A stretch of 64,000 bases of DNA, from the NCBI GenBank assembly GCA_946807835.1, contig OX327686.1:10850001-10914000 (forward strand), in the 5' to 3' direction. The notes beneath the pieces were generated by a model. That model did no database searches, had not been told where the DNA came from, and saw only the letters and a program-made list of their open reading frames with translations. A program made the translations under genes and the position numbers. The stretch comes from Ailanthus altissimus (lineage: Eukaryota > Streptophyta > Magnoliopsida > Sapindales > Simaroubaceae). Below, one piece after another: positions 1 through 12,759 of the stretch (within the stretch, counting starts at the first letter, position 1; every line of letters begins with the position of its first letter).

Positions 1-505
1 TAGACAAATCATAACAAGTATTTTAAATGACACAATGACACAAATAGAATCTTATGATCACTCAAGATTGAGATTGATCTACATATAATCATCAGTTGAC
101 GTTATTTGAATTCTTAATTAACAATAATTTACATAAGAATTTAAATTACGTCTGGTCTAGTCCTATATAATTATATTATATAAAGTGCCTCCACCAAAAT
201 GTTACTACATTAGTGATTTGGATAAAATCACCACATTCCCAATGTCTGTAGACCACACTAGTAATATTTAATTAAAGATCTCAAACTTTAATTAATTTAT
301 TATAGACTTTTTCTATTTATTGTCCATAACCTTAATCCTCTTGTATATAACAATTATATGCTAAGATTATGGTCACATAAATAAATAAGGAATTTTATTA
401 TATTTACGTCATAAAATTATAAATACTTTTCAAGTATAAAATTACAACTTTATCTATTTTAGAAAAACAGTATAAGTACATGCTTTTAGTGCATTATTCC
501 TAATA
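1..505 (-). mobile_element. 3' LTR of copia element E1 (partial, cut by window edge)
   Basis: This stretch aligns by eye, without large gaps, to 14050-14556, at roughly 80-85% identity. Both copies lie on the minus strand of the same copia element. On the minus strand the LTR begins at 505 with TATTAGG, probably a decayed TG start. A purine-rich tract (AAGTGGGAGAA on the minus strand, 506-516) lies just upstream, as expected of a polypurine tract before a 3' LTR. RNase H remnants follow at once at 519. The far end of the LTR lies outside the window. Confidence 0.75.
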
Positions 506-518
506 TTCTCCCACTTGT

Positions 519-1205
519 CTAAAGCAGGTAAGACATGTCTCCTAAACTCATACCTTCCATATGACCCTCAAATGTTCTAGATGGTAATGTCTTGGTGAAT
601 AGGTCTCCAAGATTATTTTTAAATGATATCTTTATGACCGTTACATCACCTCTATGCACAATTTTTCTGATCATGTGATACTTTCTCTCTATATACTTTG
701 CTCTCTTCGAATTTGCCACTGCCATACTATTATTACAGTAAAGGTTCGATGGTTTATCCATGTTTGGAACAACTTCCAAATCAGTAAAGAACTTCCTTAG
801 TCATATTGCTTCTTTAACTGCTTCGTAAGCTGTTATGTATTCTGCCTCCATGGTTGAATCAACAGTGCTAAATTATTTTACACTTCTCTAGACTATGACT
901 CCACTGCCAAGAGTAAATATTGACTCCGACGTCGACTTTTGACTATCTTTGTCTGATTAAAAATCAGAATCAATATAACCAGTGGGGTTTAGATCTCCAC
1001 TTGAACACACAAGCATATAATTTATCGTTCTTCGACGATACTTGAAAATGTGCTTTACCGCAATCCAATGAAACAATCCAGGATTGGATTGATAATGATT
1101 GACAATTCTTACTACATAGCAAATGTCAGGCCTCATGCACAATATAGCATATATGAGCTACAAATGTCTAGTCGGTAGTTGACCGTTCTTAGAATTCTGC
1201 ATCAA
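519..1205 (-). pseudogene. E1 copia pol remnant: end of reverse transcriptase and RNase H
   Basis: Minus-strand frames at 957-1142 and 519-779 read as the C-terminal part of a Ty1/copia polyprotein. Recognisable blocks are the MRPDIC block after the reverse transcriptase, the KHIERKYH(M/L)IR block and the DLFTKTLPSRTFEGH end of RNase H. Short RT-linker matches (MQNSK, LP, RH) extend the homology to about 1205. Stops and a small deletion near 1145-1160 break the frame. Upstream integrase and most RT are missing: E2 sequence begins at about 1268, so a deletion at that junction removed them. The pseudogene has no expected function. Confidence 0.8.
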
Positions 1206-1267
1206 AAATTGCATATGCACTTAATTATATATGATGTTTAAGATAATGCCAATAGTTTGTTCTTACG

Positions 1268-3020
1268 ATCTCGAATAATATGGATCCCAATGACATAAGT
1301 GGTCCACCATGCTTTGGTGCTACACATATCAGAAATCTTTCATCGTCTAATCGCTGGGTGTCGTTGGGTATGTTTCAATGCTTATGAAGTCTGGTATATG
1401 TAGATATAGGATCCGTCAGCTCTAATGAGTGGGTTATATATCCTGATGCTCCGAGATTGTATTTTAAAAAGTCTCGTAGCCACAAGCATAAACCTCAAAA
1501 AATATGTTCCGAAGGGATAAACAATATCATAAAAGTATTTGTAGATATTATTTATGAAAATATAAATCTAGAGATAAATTTATGGTTGAGCAAATAAAGA
1601 TTTGGCAGTGATGATCTATATCTCTATTCTTCAAAGATATAAATGATGGAATGATTATACGAATATGCTATAACCTCAACTTGCATGGTCTAACGTGGCG
1701 CTTTGTAATATCTGTAACGTGTGGGGGGGCATCGTTCATGAACGTATGAATGAACCCTATATGACAAATCGAGCATGGACCTATAGAGTCTCACAATATA
1801 AAGTGTACTCGTTGCACACTAAGGTAGCGGACTGGATTGAATAATTAGATCCAATAAATTTCAGAAAAATTGAATAGTTGTTTCAGGATCCCTCGGGATG
1901 TAAATTTGTCAAGACTTAATGTTAAGCATATAATTTAATTAGTTAACAAGAGTTTTTAATCAATAGGATTTTGACAAATAGCACAATTTGGTCTATGAAT
2001 TGTTTTACCTTGAATTTACCATTTAACCTTCTTAGTAAAAACTAGTATAATAAATTATTTATTCAAAAGTGTTTTGAATAATTAATTTAATTAAATTAAT
2101 AAGGTAAAGATTGAAACATATTAAATGGGTGTGGACCATTTATGTTTCAAGTAATTTATACTAAAGTGGACCATGCATTTATATTAAATGGATATTATCA
2201 TTTTGCCACTTGATAAAATAAAATAAAAATGTTAGGTATTGTGTTTGTTAAATGCAAAAAGGGCTTAATGTTTGCCATTCATAGAGATAAGATAAAATTG
2301 AATTTATTGATTCAATTTTGGTGCACATGGCCGACCATATGAATTAGTGGAACAATTTATGAATATGATCAATTATCTCTTATGGTAGGCCATGGATAGT
2401 ATTACTATTGCTAAAATAATAATGAATAATAATCATTCATTCTTGGAGGATGAAGGATTTGACCAAGTAAAGTAATTGAGGGAGTGAAATGTTTTTGGTC
2501 TTGTTTTTTTTCTTTCAATGAGTTGAAAGGTTACAAAGTGTTGATAAGAGGAACAAAAGAAATCTTCTTTTTCTTATCCTTTCATGGATGACCAAAACCA
2601 TACTTATTTTCAAGGAAACATATATTTGTGTTCAAAGAGTTTGAACACAAAATATTGCTGGAATAATAAATTAAAGTTACTATTCTAGCTCAATAATCCT
2701 ACCGAACCGTTATAAACTAGAATTATTCAATAATATATTTCAAAGTGAGCTCTTCACTTGGATAGAATGAGGAATTAAAGATTTTGTAAAGCTACCTTCA
2801 TTAGGTAAGTGTTTTTACATATTGTTTTAACACAATTATTCATCATATAAATTTTGTATAATAGTAATTCTTATACATATATGTGATATATGTGTTTAAT
2901 TTGTTAAATTGGGTGTATATTGTTAACATGCTTCCGCTGCATGTAGTAAAATTTTAAAATTATATGTACACTTGTATATATCACACTCAACTTAATACCG
3001 TGAACCTAGCATCGCCGACT
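1268..3020 (+). mobile_element. 5' LTR of copia element E2 (5'-truncated)
   Basis: The segment aligns with the E2 3' LTR from about 10855 onward. Shared blocks include CTTTGGT...ACATATCAGAAA, GACAAATCGAGCATGGACCT (1767-1786 versus about 11370-11389) and the run around TCAGGATCCCTCGGGATG. The first roughly 620 bp of the LTR are missing, so the target duplication on this side is lost. The right end is set only by weak alignment around 3005-3020. E2 lies on the plus strand, opposite to its host E1. Confidence 0.7.
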
Positions 3021-3876
3021 ACACTCACTCATATTAATTTTAAATTGTTTAAAATATTATTTTTAACATGTTAGGGTTTATGAGATACAACGATAAGAGT
3101 TTTAGTTTGTATTATAAACCGGGATCATTTTTCTATATTTGTAACCACAATTGGAGCCCTACTAGTGGGGGTTTGTTGTGCTTAAATAAAAATTATTGTC
3201 TAATTGAGAATTACCTTTTCATAAGATGGAGATTAAATCTTTATATTAAAAATAAATCTCTCTTAATCAAATTAAATAGTATCACATTATGAGATAATGT
3301 TGTATTGTGATCCATCTTGTCAATGTGGTGTTAGCTAGGTCATATCGATCTTTTTCAAGATCGCTACAGTGTGAGGAATTTAGTTGGTATGATTTGGACT
3401 ATACCGGTTAAACATTAAATGAGGCAAATATATGTAAAAATACTGCCCTAGATCGTTATAGTCTGTTAGTAGTACTGGTAGCATATATTTAATCATTGAC
3501 AAATTAATTTGGAATATAATTACCCTACAACGCTATAGTGCATGGATAAGGTGTATTTAGGATCATGAATAAGAGTTGCATAAGATGCAATAGACAATAG
3601 TTGTTTACTCGTTGGGTTTACAAAGGCATAGATTGCTATAGTGTATGGCCTGAGTAAAATGCTAATGTGGTCTACTTCCTACTGTATAGTTTAAATGAGT
3701 TTAAATTGTCGTTATCCCGTTTAAGAGATTAAAGGACTATATACAGTAGTTGGAGGCATTTTAAATTTTAAAAAATGTAAATATTTAGTATACTCATGAT
3801 TTAAAACGTTTATTAGCGATTTAATATTTTATATCCGCTGACATCTTCTATTTCTTTGTTTATCTTGTGAAGCAAT
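3021..3876 (+). other. E2 leader region, no gene
   Basis: This AT-rich stretch lies between the E2 5' LTR and the start of its gag. I found no convincing primer-binding site and no coding sequence in it. It is presumably the decayed untranslated leader of E2. Confidence 0.45.
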
Positions 3877-4014
3877 AATGGCTTCTAATAATTCCTTGGC
3901 ATGCATACTAGATGTACACAAACTCAAAAATGCTGATAACTTTTTTTATTGGTATATGAATCTCAGAATCGTTCTGGATTAAAAAAAGATTGAATATATT
4001 ATTGACTAGAAAAT

Positions 4015-6437
4015 TGTCACGCCCCAGACCCAAAAGATCTGACACACGACATAACTTACACTCATTCAATAATGTGAACTCGTAATTAATATTAGATAAA
4101 ATATGAAACTTAAATTCAACATAGGAATCCTTAGCAAGTTGCTAGTAAGTTCAACATAAAGTTCCACTCATGACCATACTTGGTGAAATATAAACCAAAT
4201 ACAACCACACCTAATAAAATAATACATAACTATTTATTTAGTAGGGACAAATAAAATATCTTAAACTACGTGTCCACAAATAAAAAACTTAGCAACTTCG
4301 GAACCCAATGGACAGTAAAAGCCTTGCCAAATTCGTTAAGCACATATGTACCTTATTTACCTGAAATCACCATAAATTATAATGAGTATGAAACTTAGTA
4401 AGCATACTAGTTTTTTATATCAAAATACAAATACATATATGTTCATAATGCCAAAGCCTTGCCAAATTCGTTAAGCACATATGTACCTTATTTACCTGAA
4501 ATCACCATAAATTATAATGAGTATGAAACTTAGTAAGCATACTAGTTTTTTATATCAAAATACAAATACATATATGTTCATAATGCATGTGTATGATATA
4601 CTATGATAAATCAAAATCATAATCTTATACAATCACATATAAGGTAAGTGCTTACACATTCTTTCAAAACATATAATAGGAATACCATTACTCAACTACT
4701 ATTTAGTAGGACTTCCATATCACATATCACATAATGAGCCAAATGTCACTCATAGGTGATATACCGTATGAGAGGAATAGTACAAGTGAAGTTTAAATTA
4801 CACATATATAATGCTCATGCCCGAAGGTAAGAGCCAAACCCTCACCTTGATCATCGGTGAGTCCTCTCATATGCACCAATACGCCACCACACGAATGTGA
4901 TGACTCAATCTTCTTTTATGTACCAATAGAATCCTTCCTACATATGGAACACATAACATATACCAATCCCGAAGGAAAGGCCACACATAAAGTCTTCACA
5001 AATCACATAAGGTGCCTACTAAGTAAATAATGAGTTCAAGCATCCTCAAAACACAAAACGTATCTCATGGACATTTTCCACTTCAAAAGCTTTCTTTGTG
5101 AAATACATTTCATTTTGAAAGCTCACTTTCATAAACACATGTATGTCAATGCTCAATGTCAATGCTCACATTCATAAACACATGTCTTTCACATTTCATG
5201 TCAAATATACTTTGGCATAACATAAACATATTTTCAAGCACATTTACAAAATCATACATAGACAATTACTATGCTTATTGTGATTTCAGTAAAAGTTTAG
5301 TATACTTACCTCTTAGCACTTTCGGCTTCAAGGCTTAATTCTTCTTAACCTATCAATGAAGATTAATCCTTTCATAAGCCTCAACATTCACACAAAACAC
5401 TTTAAATAGCTTATAAAATTACACATATTGCACTTATCACATCGAATTGGTCTAAATGTTTCACTTCAAAATTCCTGACAAAAATATTTTAAAACTATTT
5501 TATTCTATAGCTTTAAAAATATGTTAATCAAATACTCTAATGAGCTGATATACTTTAAAACATCATAAAAATTTAACCACATTGATCTAAATTCTTACTT
5601 TTTAATATATCATATTAGACATATAAATTTATCAGAAATTCGTAATTTTTGAAGATCATTCAACAGATTAAAAATTGTTTGTCACTATATCATACTGTTA
5701 ACACAAGAAATTTTCAGAATTTCAAGGTCATTTAGGTAAATTCACTACAAATTCAATTTCTGAAATTTTCAATCGATTAAATCCTTAAATGATACTAGAC
5801 ATGTCTAGTTTCATATTCCCAAAATATAAAATTAGAATCGAAGTACAAGAATTTATAAAATTCTCAAATCAAGAGACTATCAAGTAGAATTTATGCAAAT
5901 TCATCATGATTTATCAAGTTATCTATATAATCATCATCAATTCTCAATATTTCTTACAAAATCCACATCAAGTCCTTAATTATACATATTTTCAGAAATC
6001 AAAACTTAAAGAAATTAACTTAATTAACACCAATAAATTGAGAAATTGTTATAATATACCTCTTAAAATCTAAAATTCCAATTTCTTATTCTTCTTCTCC
6101 TTCTCTCCCCTCTATTTCTCTCTTTTCTCTCTCTAAAGGGGTGGCTTGACCCAAAAATGAGTAAATTATAGTTTAAAATATGTATTTTTATACTAAGAGA
6201 TTAATTTTTAGTATTTATAAATTAACCCTCAAAACTTTCAAAGTATTATAATTTGGTTCCTAAAATAAATCTAAAGTTTTACAAATAAACCGAATACTAA
6301 TAGTATGTCCTTAATCTATACAAACAATACTAATAAAAATACATAAAATAAGTATCATCCACATACAAATAAAATATGAATATTATACATATATATAAAT
6401 ATTTATTGTTTTCGGTGTTGAATAAGTGGTTACTATA
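4015..6437 (-). mobile_element. Gypsy-like solo LTR (2423 bp) inserted in E2 gag
   Basis: The insertion starts with TGTCACGCCCCAGACCC and is flanked by the 5-bp duplication AAAAT (4010-4014 and 6438-6442). The first bases, read on the minus strand, give the GGGGCGTGACA end typical of many plant Ty3/gypsy LTRs. The other end (TATAGTAACC on the minus strand) would be a mutated TG start. No coding domain is visible inside, and the length suits a solo LTR. The target site within gag reads through once the insert is removed. Assignment to gypsy rests on the terminal motif only. Confidence 0.65.
4318..4586. repeat. Perfect tandem duplication, 135-bp period
   Basis: Positions 4318-4452 and 4453-4586 carry the same sequence with a period of 135 bp. 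I saw no mismatch over the two copies. It lies inside the gypsy-like solo LTR. Perfect identity inside otherwise decayed DNA points to a recent slippage or replication event, or to an assembly duplication. Confidence 0.9.
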
Positions 6438-7140
6438 AAAATGTCTAGAGGTGTTTCTGAGGATGCCATCGAGGAGGAAAATGTGACATATCAGAAATGA
6501 AAGGATGATGATTTAAAAGTTAAATCCTACATCCTCGCCTTCATGACCACTGAGCTACAACGGGAGATCTCTATATGGACAGTGCTAGCAGCATCATACT
6601 CCATTTGAAGAAGCTCTTTGGTGACCACCTTCAGTCGAGATTTATAGGGTTGCCAAAGCTCTCTTTCAGGCCAGACTTTCTGATGGGAGCCCAATGAGCC
6701 CTCATGTCCTCAAGATGATAGGATTAATCAAGAGGCTTGAGAGTATAGACATTTCTCTAAATAATAACTTAGGGAATAGCTTGATTCTCTAGTCGTTGCC
6801 TAGTTCATTTGCGCAATTCATCATAAACTTCACCATGCAAGGTTTGACCCCTACCTACGCTGATCTGCATAATATACTAAAGATAGGTCAAGAGTATATT
6901 AGTAAAGGGGGCATGACCCTTTTATGTCTATGGTGCTCCATCTTCTACCCTAAGGGCTTCTGAGAAGTCCAAATGAAAGAAGAAAAAAAAGGTGAAATAG
7001 ATACACAAGATAGGTCCTCAATGATGATAGATATCTAAGCCACAGGAAAAGCCAAAAGTAAAAGAAAAATGTTTCCACTGTAGTGAGGATGGGCACTGAA
7101 AAATAAACTGCCTTAAATATCTTACCATTGTGAAGAAGAC

Positions 7141-10100
7141 TCCCACAAGTATATGCTTACCCATTATTGACATTTCTTTAACTTTTAATGCTAGTACAAA
7201 CTAAGTATTAGATATCGCATCTCCTTTTCATATCTATAATATATTGCAGGTGTAAAGAAAATTAAATGGTTGCAGTCGATGAAGGTACAACTTCGAGTAG
7301 AAAATGGTGATTTCTTGCGAGTCAATGCTGTTAGACATTCTGACTTAATTCTCCCTTGTAATAAAATTATTGTATTACATAACTATTATTTTATAACCTC
7401 TTGTATCAAACAGATTATCTCCCTTCCTGTACTTGACAGTAAAAGGTATCATGTGTATATTAGGAACCATTCCTTATATTTATGTGATATTTTTGATATT
7501 TTTTTTATCTGAATTTTAGTTAATTATGGTATTATGTTTTGGATATAACTGAAATGTCATGTATGTATAGGGTACCACTAGTAGTAGTTCATAAACTTTA
7601 AATGATACAGAACTTTAGCATATAAGATAAGATCACATAGGCATGAGATGTCTAACTCGTCTGGTTAAGGATGGTCAAATACCTAATCTGACCATAGAAC
7701 CTTACCTAGTTTGTGAATCTTGCATTCAAGGAAAAATGACTAAATCTCCATTTGCTGGTGTTGGACACCGTGCCATTGATTTATTAGAGTTAGTGTATAG
7801 TTATGTATGCGGTCCAATGAATCATGTTGCAATTGGTGGATTTCGATGCTTTGTAACCTTTATCAATGATTTGTCACAATATGGATATGTATTTCTTATG
7901 ACGCAGAAGTCAGAAACCTTTGAAAAGTTCAAAAAATTAATACTTGAAATAGAAAAACAAACTGGCATATATGTCAAATGCCTTCAATCAGATTGAGGCG
8001 GTGAGTACACAAGTAGTGAATTTTTTTATTATTTAAAGGAGAATGGGATTCTCGCTCAATATAATCCTCTAGGTACTCAGCAATACAACAGTGTTTCAAA
8101 AATGAGGAATTGAACTTTATTAGATATGGTCCAGTCGATGATGAGGTTCACCGATTTTCTAGAATATTTGTGGGGTTATGCTCTTGATACTGCTGTTTAT
8201 ATATTAAACAAGGTTCCATCTAAAGTTGTTCTAACCACTTGGCATGAGATGCTGAGAGAAAAGAAACCAAGTCTTAAATATTTTAAGATTTAAGGCTGTC
8301 ATGCTTACGTAAAAGTTATGCAACAAGATAAACTTACACCCAGGAGATACAAGTACTGGTTCGTCGGGTATCCCAAGAATTTAGTGGGATACCAATTCTA
8401 TGATCCAGAGGAATGAAACGTGTTCGTTTCTCGATATACAACTTTTCTAGAGAAATCATTTCTCATAGATCATGGGGGTTGTAGAAAGATTGAACTTGAT
8501 GAAGCCAATCAAAATCAGAATGAACTAGAGATGGAACCTCAAGTTCAATCTAGTGGAATACTTTTAATACACCCTCCACGTAGGTCAGAGAGGATGTCTA
8601 GACTACCTGCCAGGTATGGTTAGATGCCTGAAGGTAAACTTAGAGTTTTCTTAGTTAAAAAAAATGATCCTTTAACCTATAAAGAGGCAATGTTGGACAT
8701 CGACTTAGAAAAATAGCAAGAAGTCATGAAATTTAAAATTGACTCAATACATCAAAATTAAGTCTGGGACTTGGTTGAGCTTTCCAAAAGAATAGTTCCT
8801 ATTAGTTATAAATGAATTTACAAGTAGAAGCGTAAGCCTGAAAAGAAGGTAGAGATCTTCAAAGTCCGACTGGTTGTAAAAGGTTATGCTCAACGATCTA
8901 GGATCGATTATGAGGAAAACTTTGCACCAGTAACGATGTTGAAGTCAATACGAATTTTATTGGTAATAACTGTGTATTATGACTTTGAAATATAATAGAT
9001 AGATGTAAAGACAGTATTCTTGAATGGATATCTCGAGGAAGAGATATTCATAGAACAATCTGAAGGTTTTGCATCCAACATAAATATGGGTTTAGTATAC
9101 AAATTAAAAAAGTCTATTTTTGGACTTAAGCAGACATCTCAAAGTTAGAATATTCGTTTTGATGAAGTAATCAAAGGGTCTGGTTTCATCAAAAACAAAG
9201 AAGAACATTGTGTGCACAAAAAGGTCAATGAGAGCATGATAGTCTTCTTAGTTCTCTATGTGGATAACATACTGATCATTGGGAATGATATAGGTATGTT
9301 ACAATCAGTTAATAGCTATTTAAACAAGAACTTCTCCATGAAAGATTTGGGAGAGGTTTCCTATAATGTGGGTATAAAGCTTTATAGTAATAAAGCTAAG
9401 AAGCTTATAAAACTCCCTCAATCATTATATATCGATAGTGTCTTAGAAAGGTATAATTTTACTAACTATAAGACAGCTAATGTATATTCTAGACATGGCA
9501 TTCATCTTTCGAGGAAAATGTCTCCTCAGACAGATGATATGTCTAAGATGCCATATACATCAGTTATAGGCAGTCTAATGTATACTATGATGTGTACTAG
9601 ACCTGACATTAGCATGGCTGTAAGTGTTGCTAGCCGGTAATAATCTGATCCAGATGACAGCCATTGGATGGTAGTCAAACATGACTTTAAATATCTTAAG
9701 GGTACAAAAGACAAGTTTCTAATTTATAGAGATAGTGACCTACAAGTCAAAGGATACACAGACTCAAACTTCTAGTCTGATATGGATGATAGAAAATCTA
9801 TATTCGTATATGTGTTTATCTTTAATGGTGTTATAGTGAGTTGGAAGAACACCAAACAGGGATCCACAGCTGATTCAACAACAGATTCGGAATATATTGT
9901 AGCCTCTGAGGCAATAAAGGAAGCATTGTGGATACGAACGTTTGTCGCTGAACTAGAAATTGTCCCTACCTCGATGGATCTTATCCCATTATTCTGTGAT
10001 AATAATTGGGCCATAGCATAAGCCAAAGAGTCAAGAGCACACCAGATGTCTAAACATGTAGAGAGGAAATACCAAATAATTTGAGAGATCTTGGCTATAG

Positions 10101-10230
10101 GAGATGTAATAATTTGTAGAGTTGACTCTATAAATAATGTAATAAACCCACCGACTAAAGCCTTAACTTTAAAGGTGTTTGAGAAAGGATTCCATAGGTA
10201 TTAAATACCATTACGAATGACACTAGAGCA
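7141..10230 (+). pseudogene. E2 copia pol: protease, integrase, RT, RNase H (inactivated)
   Basis: Domains appear in standard copia order. A protease remnant lies near 7200-7260 (DTAS where DTGS or DSGA is expected). The region before integrase is at about 7640-7740 (CESCIQGKMTKSPF). Integrase core follows at 7780-8250. The RT at 8630-9600 retains YVDN in place of YVDD at about 9260, the GLKQT block and KDLGE. RNase H lies at 9700-10200 (TTDSEYIVASEA, HVERKYQII). From 7643 to about 10020 the open pieces all lie in the same reading frame, broken only by stop codons and not by frameshifts. The element cannot be autonomous. Confidence 0.85.
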
Positions 10231-10240
10231 AGTGAGAGTT

Positions 10241-12759
10241 TGTTAGAATTTATGCTTGCGTGCCATCCCATTTTGTATGAATAATTTATTTTATAATATT
10301 TATGCATTATATTTTATTAAATCACTAATTTTATTAATTAAATGGTACAATACTTGTTAGGCTACAAACATTGTAAGATGTGAAGGAGTTCAGATCTGGC
10401 CAAAAGGGGTTTAGACCAGTGTTAAAGGTTAACAATGCTGAGAATTATAATTACAAATAGTTAGCATTATTGAGAGTTAGTAGGTTATAAAAGTTAGCAA
10501 AAATATAAAAATTAGGACCTTGTTTGTAATAGGACATAGACCCAAGAGTACATCAGTTATAACATAGTTATAAGGAGTTGTAATAGGTGCTAAGAAATGT
10601 TATTATATAAGTGTATTCTTAAACATAGTGTTCCTGATCTAATTCACCGATACAGATCTGTCGGTGAATCTCTTTATTATAGATCAATGTATGACCATAT
10701 CTAGATGGTATAAATGGTTGTTCTTAGCTGACCATGGGCTTATCGGAAGCTCTTATTGCATAGGGTATTCAGTAAGGATTGAATATTGAACAGACTCAAT
10801 GAGGAGCCTAATAGACATCTCATAAAGCAGTCAATGGTTAGTCCTCTCGAGTTGAATAGTGTACATGGTCCTTTGACATAAGCACTATGGTGAACTTATG
10901 AGTCATCTATCATGCTTTGGTATTCACATATGTCAGAAACCTTCTATGATCTGACTGTCATGTGTCATTAGGTATGGTTTGATGCTCATGGAGTCTGGTG
11001 TGTGCAAATATAAAATTTATCAGCTCACATGAGTGAGCTGTATATCCAAATGCTCCAAGACTGTATCTTAGAAAGACTTATGGCCATAAGCAATAAACTT
11101 GGGAAAAGATTTTCTCACATGGATAAACAATATCACAAAAGTATTTGTGTGTATTATTTATCGAGATACGTGTTTGGAGATAAGTTCACAGATAAGCGCA
11201 TGAGGATTTGACAGTAATGATCTATATCCTCGCTCCTCCAAGATATAGATAGCGGAAGGATTATACGTATACGCTTTGACCTCGGCTTGTATGATTTACT
11301 ATGCTAAATTATAATATTCATGACGTTGCGTAGGGCATCAATCACAAACTCACGGAATAGTTTCGTTTGACAAATCGAGCATGGACCTAGGGAGTCTTGC
11401 AAAATGAAGTGTACTCATTGTGCATTAGGGTAGCGTACCAGATTGAATAGTTCAATCCAGTAAATTTCAACAAACTGAACATTTGCTTCAGTATCCCTCA
11501 GGATGTGCATGTGTCAAGACTTAAGAGTTAAATATATCAATTAGTTAACAATTGTTATTGACCGATAGGATGATGACATGTGGCACATTGTAGGCCAATT
11601 ATTGTTTGACTTAGAAATCACCGAATTGACCTTACTTGTTAGACAAGTAAGATTATTATTTTATTCATTAAATTATTTATTGAATAAAATAATAATAACA
11701 ATATTTGATATTGTTATTTTAATAAAGTCAAACAACTATTGTGTATTACATTATGCATGTATTTCATTTGTATTTAATTTGATTAAATAAACAAATGAAA
11801 ACAATTATGCATGTCCTTTGAGTGGTGGGACCAAAATGTGTGTTACAAGAAAAAAGAAGGAATCGTTTCTTTAATTTGTTTCCTCTCACGGCCACCACAC
11901 TCCTCATTTGTAAAAGCACGTGTTTCCAATTGATTTAATAATGATTAAATTGATATTTGATGAAACGCTCATGCATGGGCAAGGTAAGAGATAGGGCCAG
12001 CTTATTGACTAAACTAATTGAAATTGTTTCACAATTTGGTCACAAAATTTAACCAAATAATTCTCTCCTTGTTTTTTCTTTTGTTTGTTTTAAATTAATA
12101 AAATGAACAAAGTAATATGGCTTATGTATGGTGTGACCATACATAATAGGCCTAGTGATTACTTGTTGAATGAGAATTGAAACAAAAACAAATAAAATAA
12201 GCAAAAGTGTTTTGCTTAAGATGATGAATGGTTTGGCCACTTAGGGTGAAAGAGAAAAACAAAAGTTGTTTTGAGGAGTTCAAAGAGTTTGAAAATCAAA
12301 TCTTCATAATTTACCTTAATTTGGCCAGCCATGGAAGCAAATGGAATTTGTTTTTAATACTTCAAGTGTTGAATAATTTAGATAGCTTCATTGCTTGATC
12401 ATAAATTGCTTAAGTGTAAAGCTTTTAGTTTAAGAGTTAAACTAGGGTTTAAATGTTGAATCCTTTGCTGGAACTAAGTTGCCATTCTAAACTTCCCAAA
12501 CCCACCAAATTAGGAGCTAGAATTTATAACAAGCATATTTTAAGGCGGGAACTTCGGTTCAATTAAAGACTAAAGGCTTGCCAAGGTAATTCTCATCAAA
12601 CCCTTGTATTTTCAATTATGAGATAATATAAAAAAACTTATGTGTTTATCATTTAGGAAATTAGATTTTTGGATTTTCGTTGCGCACAAATATGTATATG
12701 ATGCAAGTTTTGTAATGATGAACACAATCCCACATGTATGCACCCTAGGATAATCAACA
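10241..12759 (+). mobile_element. 3' LTR of copia element E2 (about 2.5 kb)
   Basis: The LTR opens with TGTTAGAATTTATGC directly after a purine-rich tract (AGTGAGAGTT, 10231-10240). It ends in ...AATCAACA at 12759. It aligns with the truncated LTR at 1268-3020 and, in reverse orientation, with the solo LTR at 19935-22080. The sequence immediately right of 12759 is E1 coding sequence on the minus strand, which fixes the right end. The short open frames at 11029 and 11578 lie inside the LTR and are not genes. Confidence 0.75.

Larger units (their letters stand above)
3877..7140 (+). pseudogene. E2 copia gag, split by a solo LTR
   Basis: A gag-like start (MASNNSLACILDVHKL) opens at 3877 and runs to 4014. 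It is then interrupted by a 2423-bp insertion and resumes at 6438-6442 with EDAIEEENVTYQK, a stop in place of the usual W, then KDDDLKVKSYILAFMTTELQ. This is the UBN2/gag type found in Tnt1-like copia elements. Several stops and frame changes follow between 6590 and 7000. A degenerate zinc-knuckle region (CxHCSEDGHxxxxC-like) lies at about 7070-7115. The gene is dead. The flanks at 4014 and 6443 rejoin in frame once one copy of the AAAAT duplication is removed. Confidence 0.75.
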
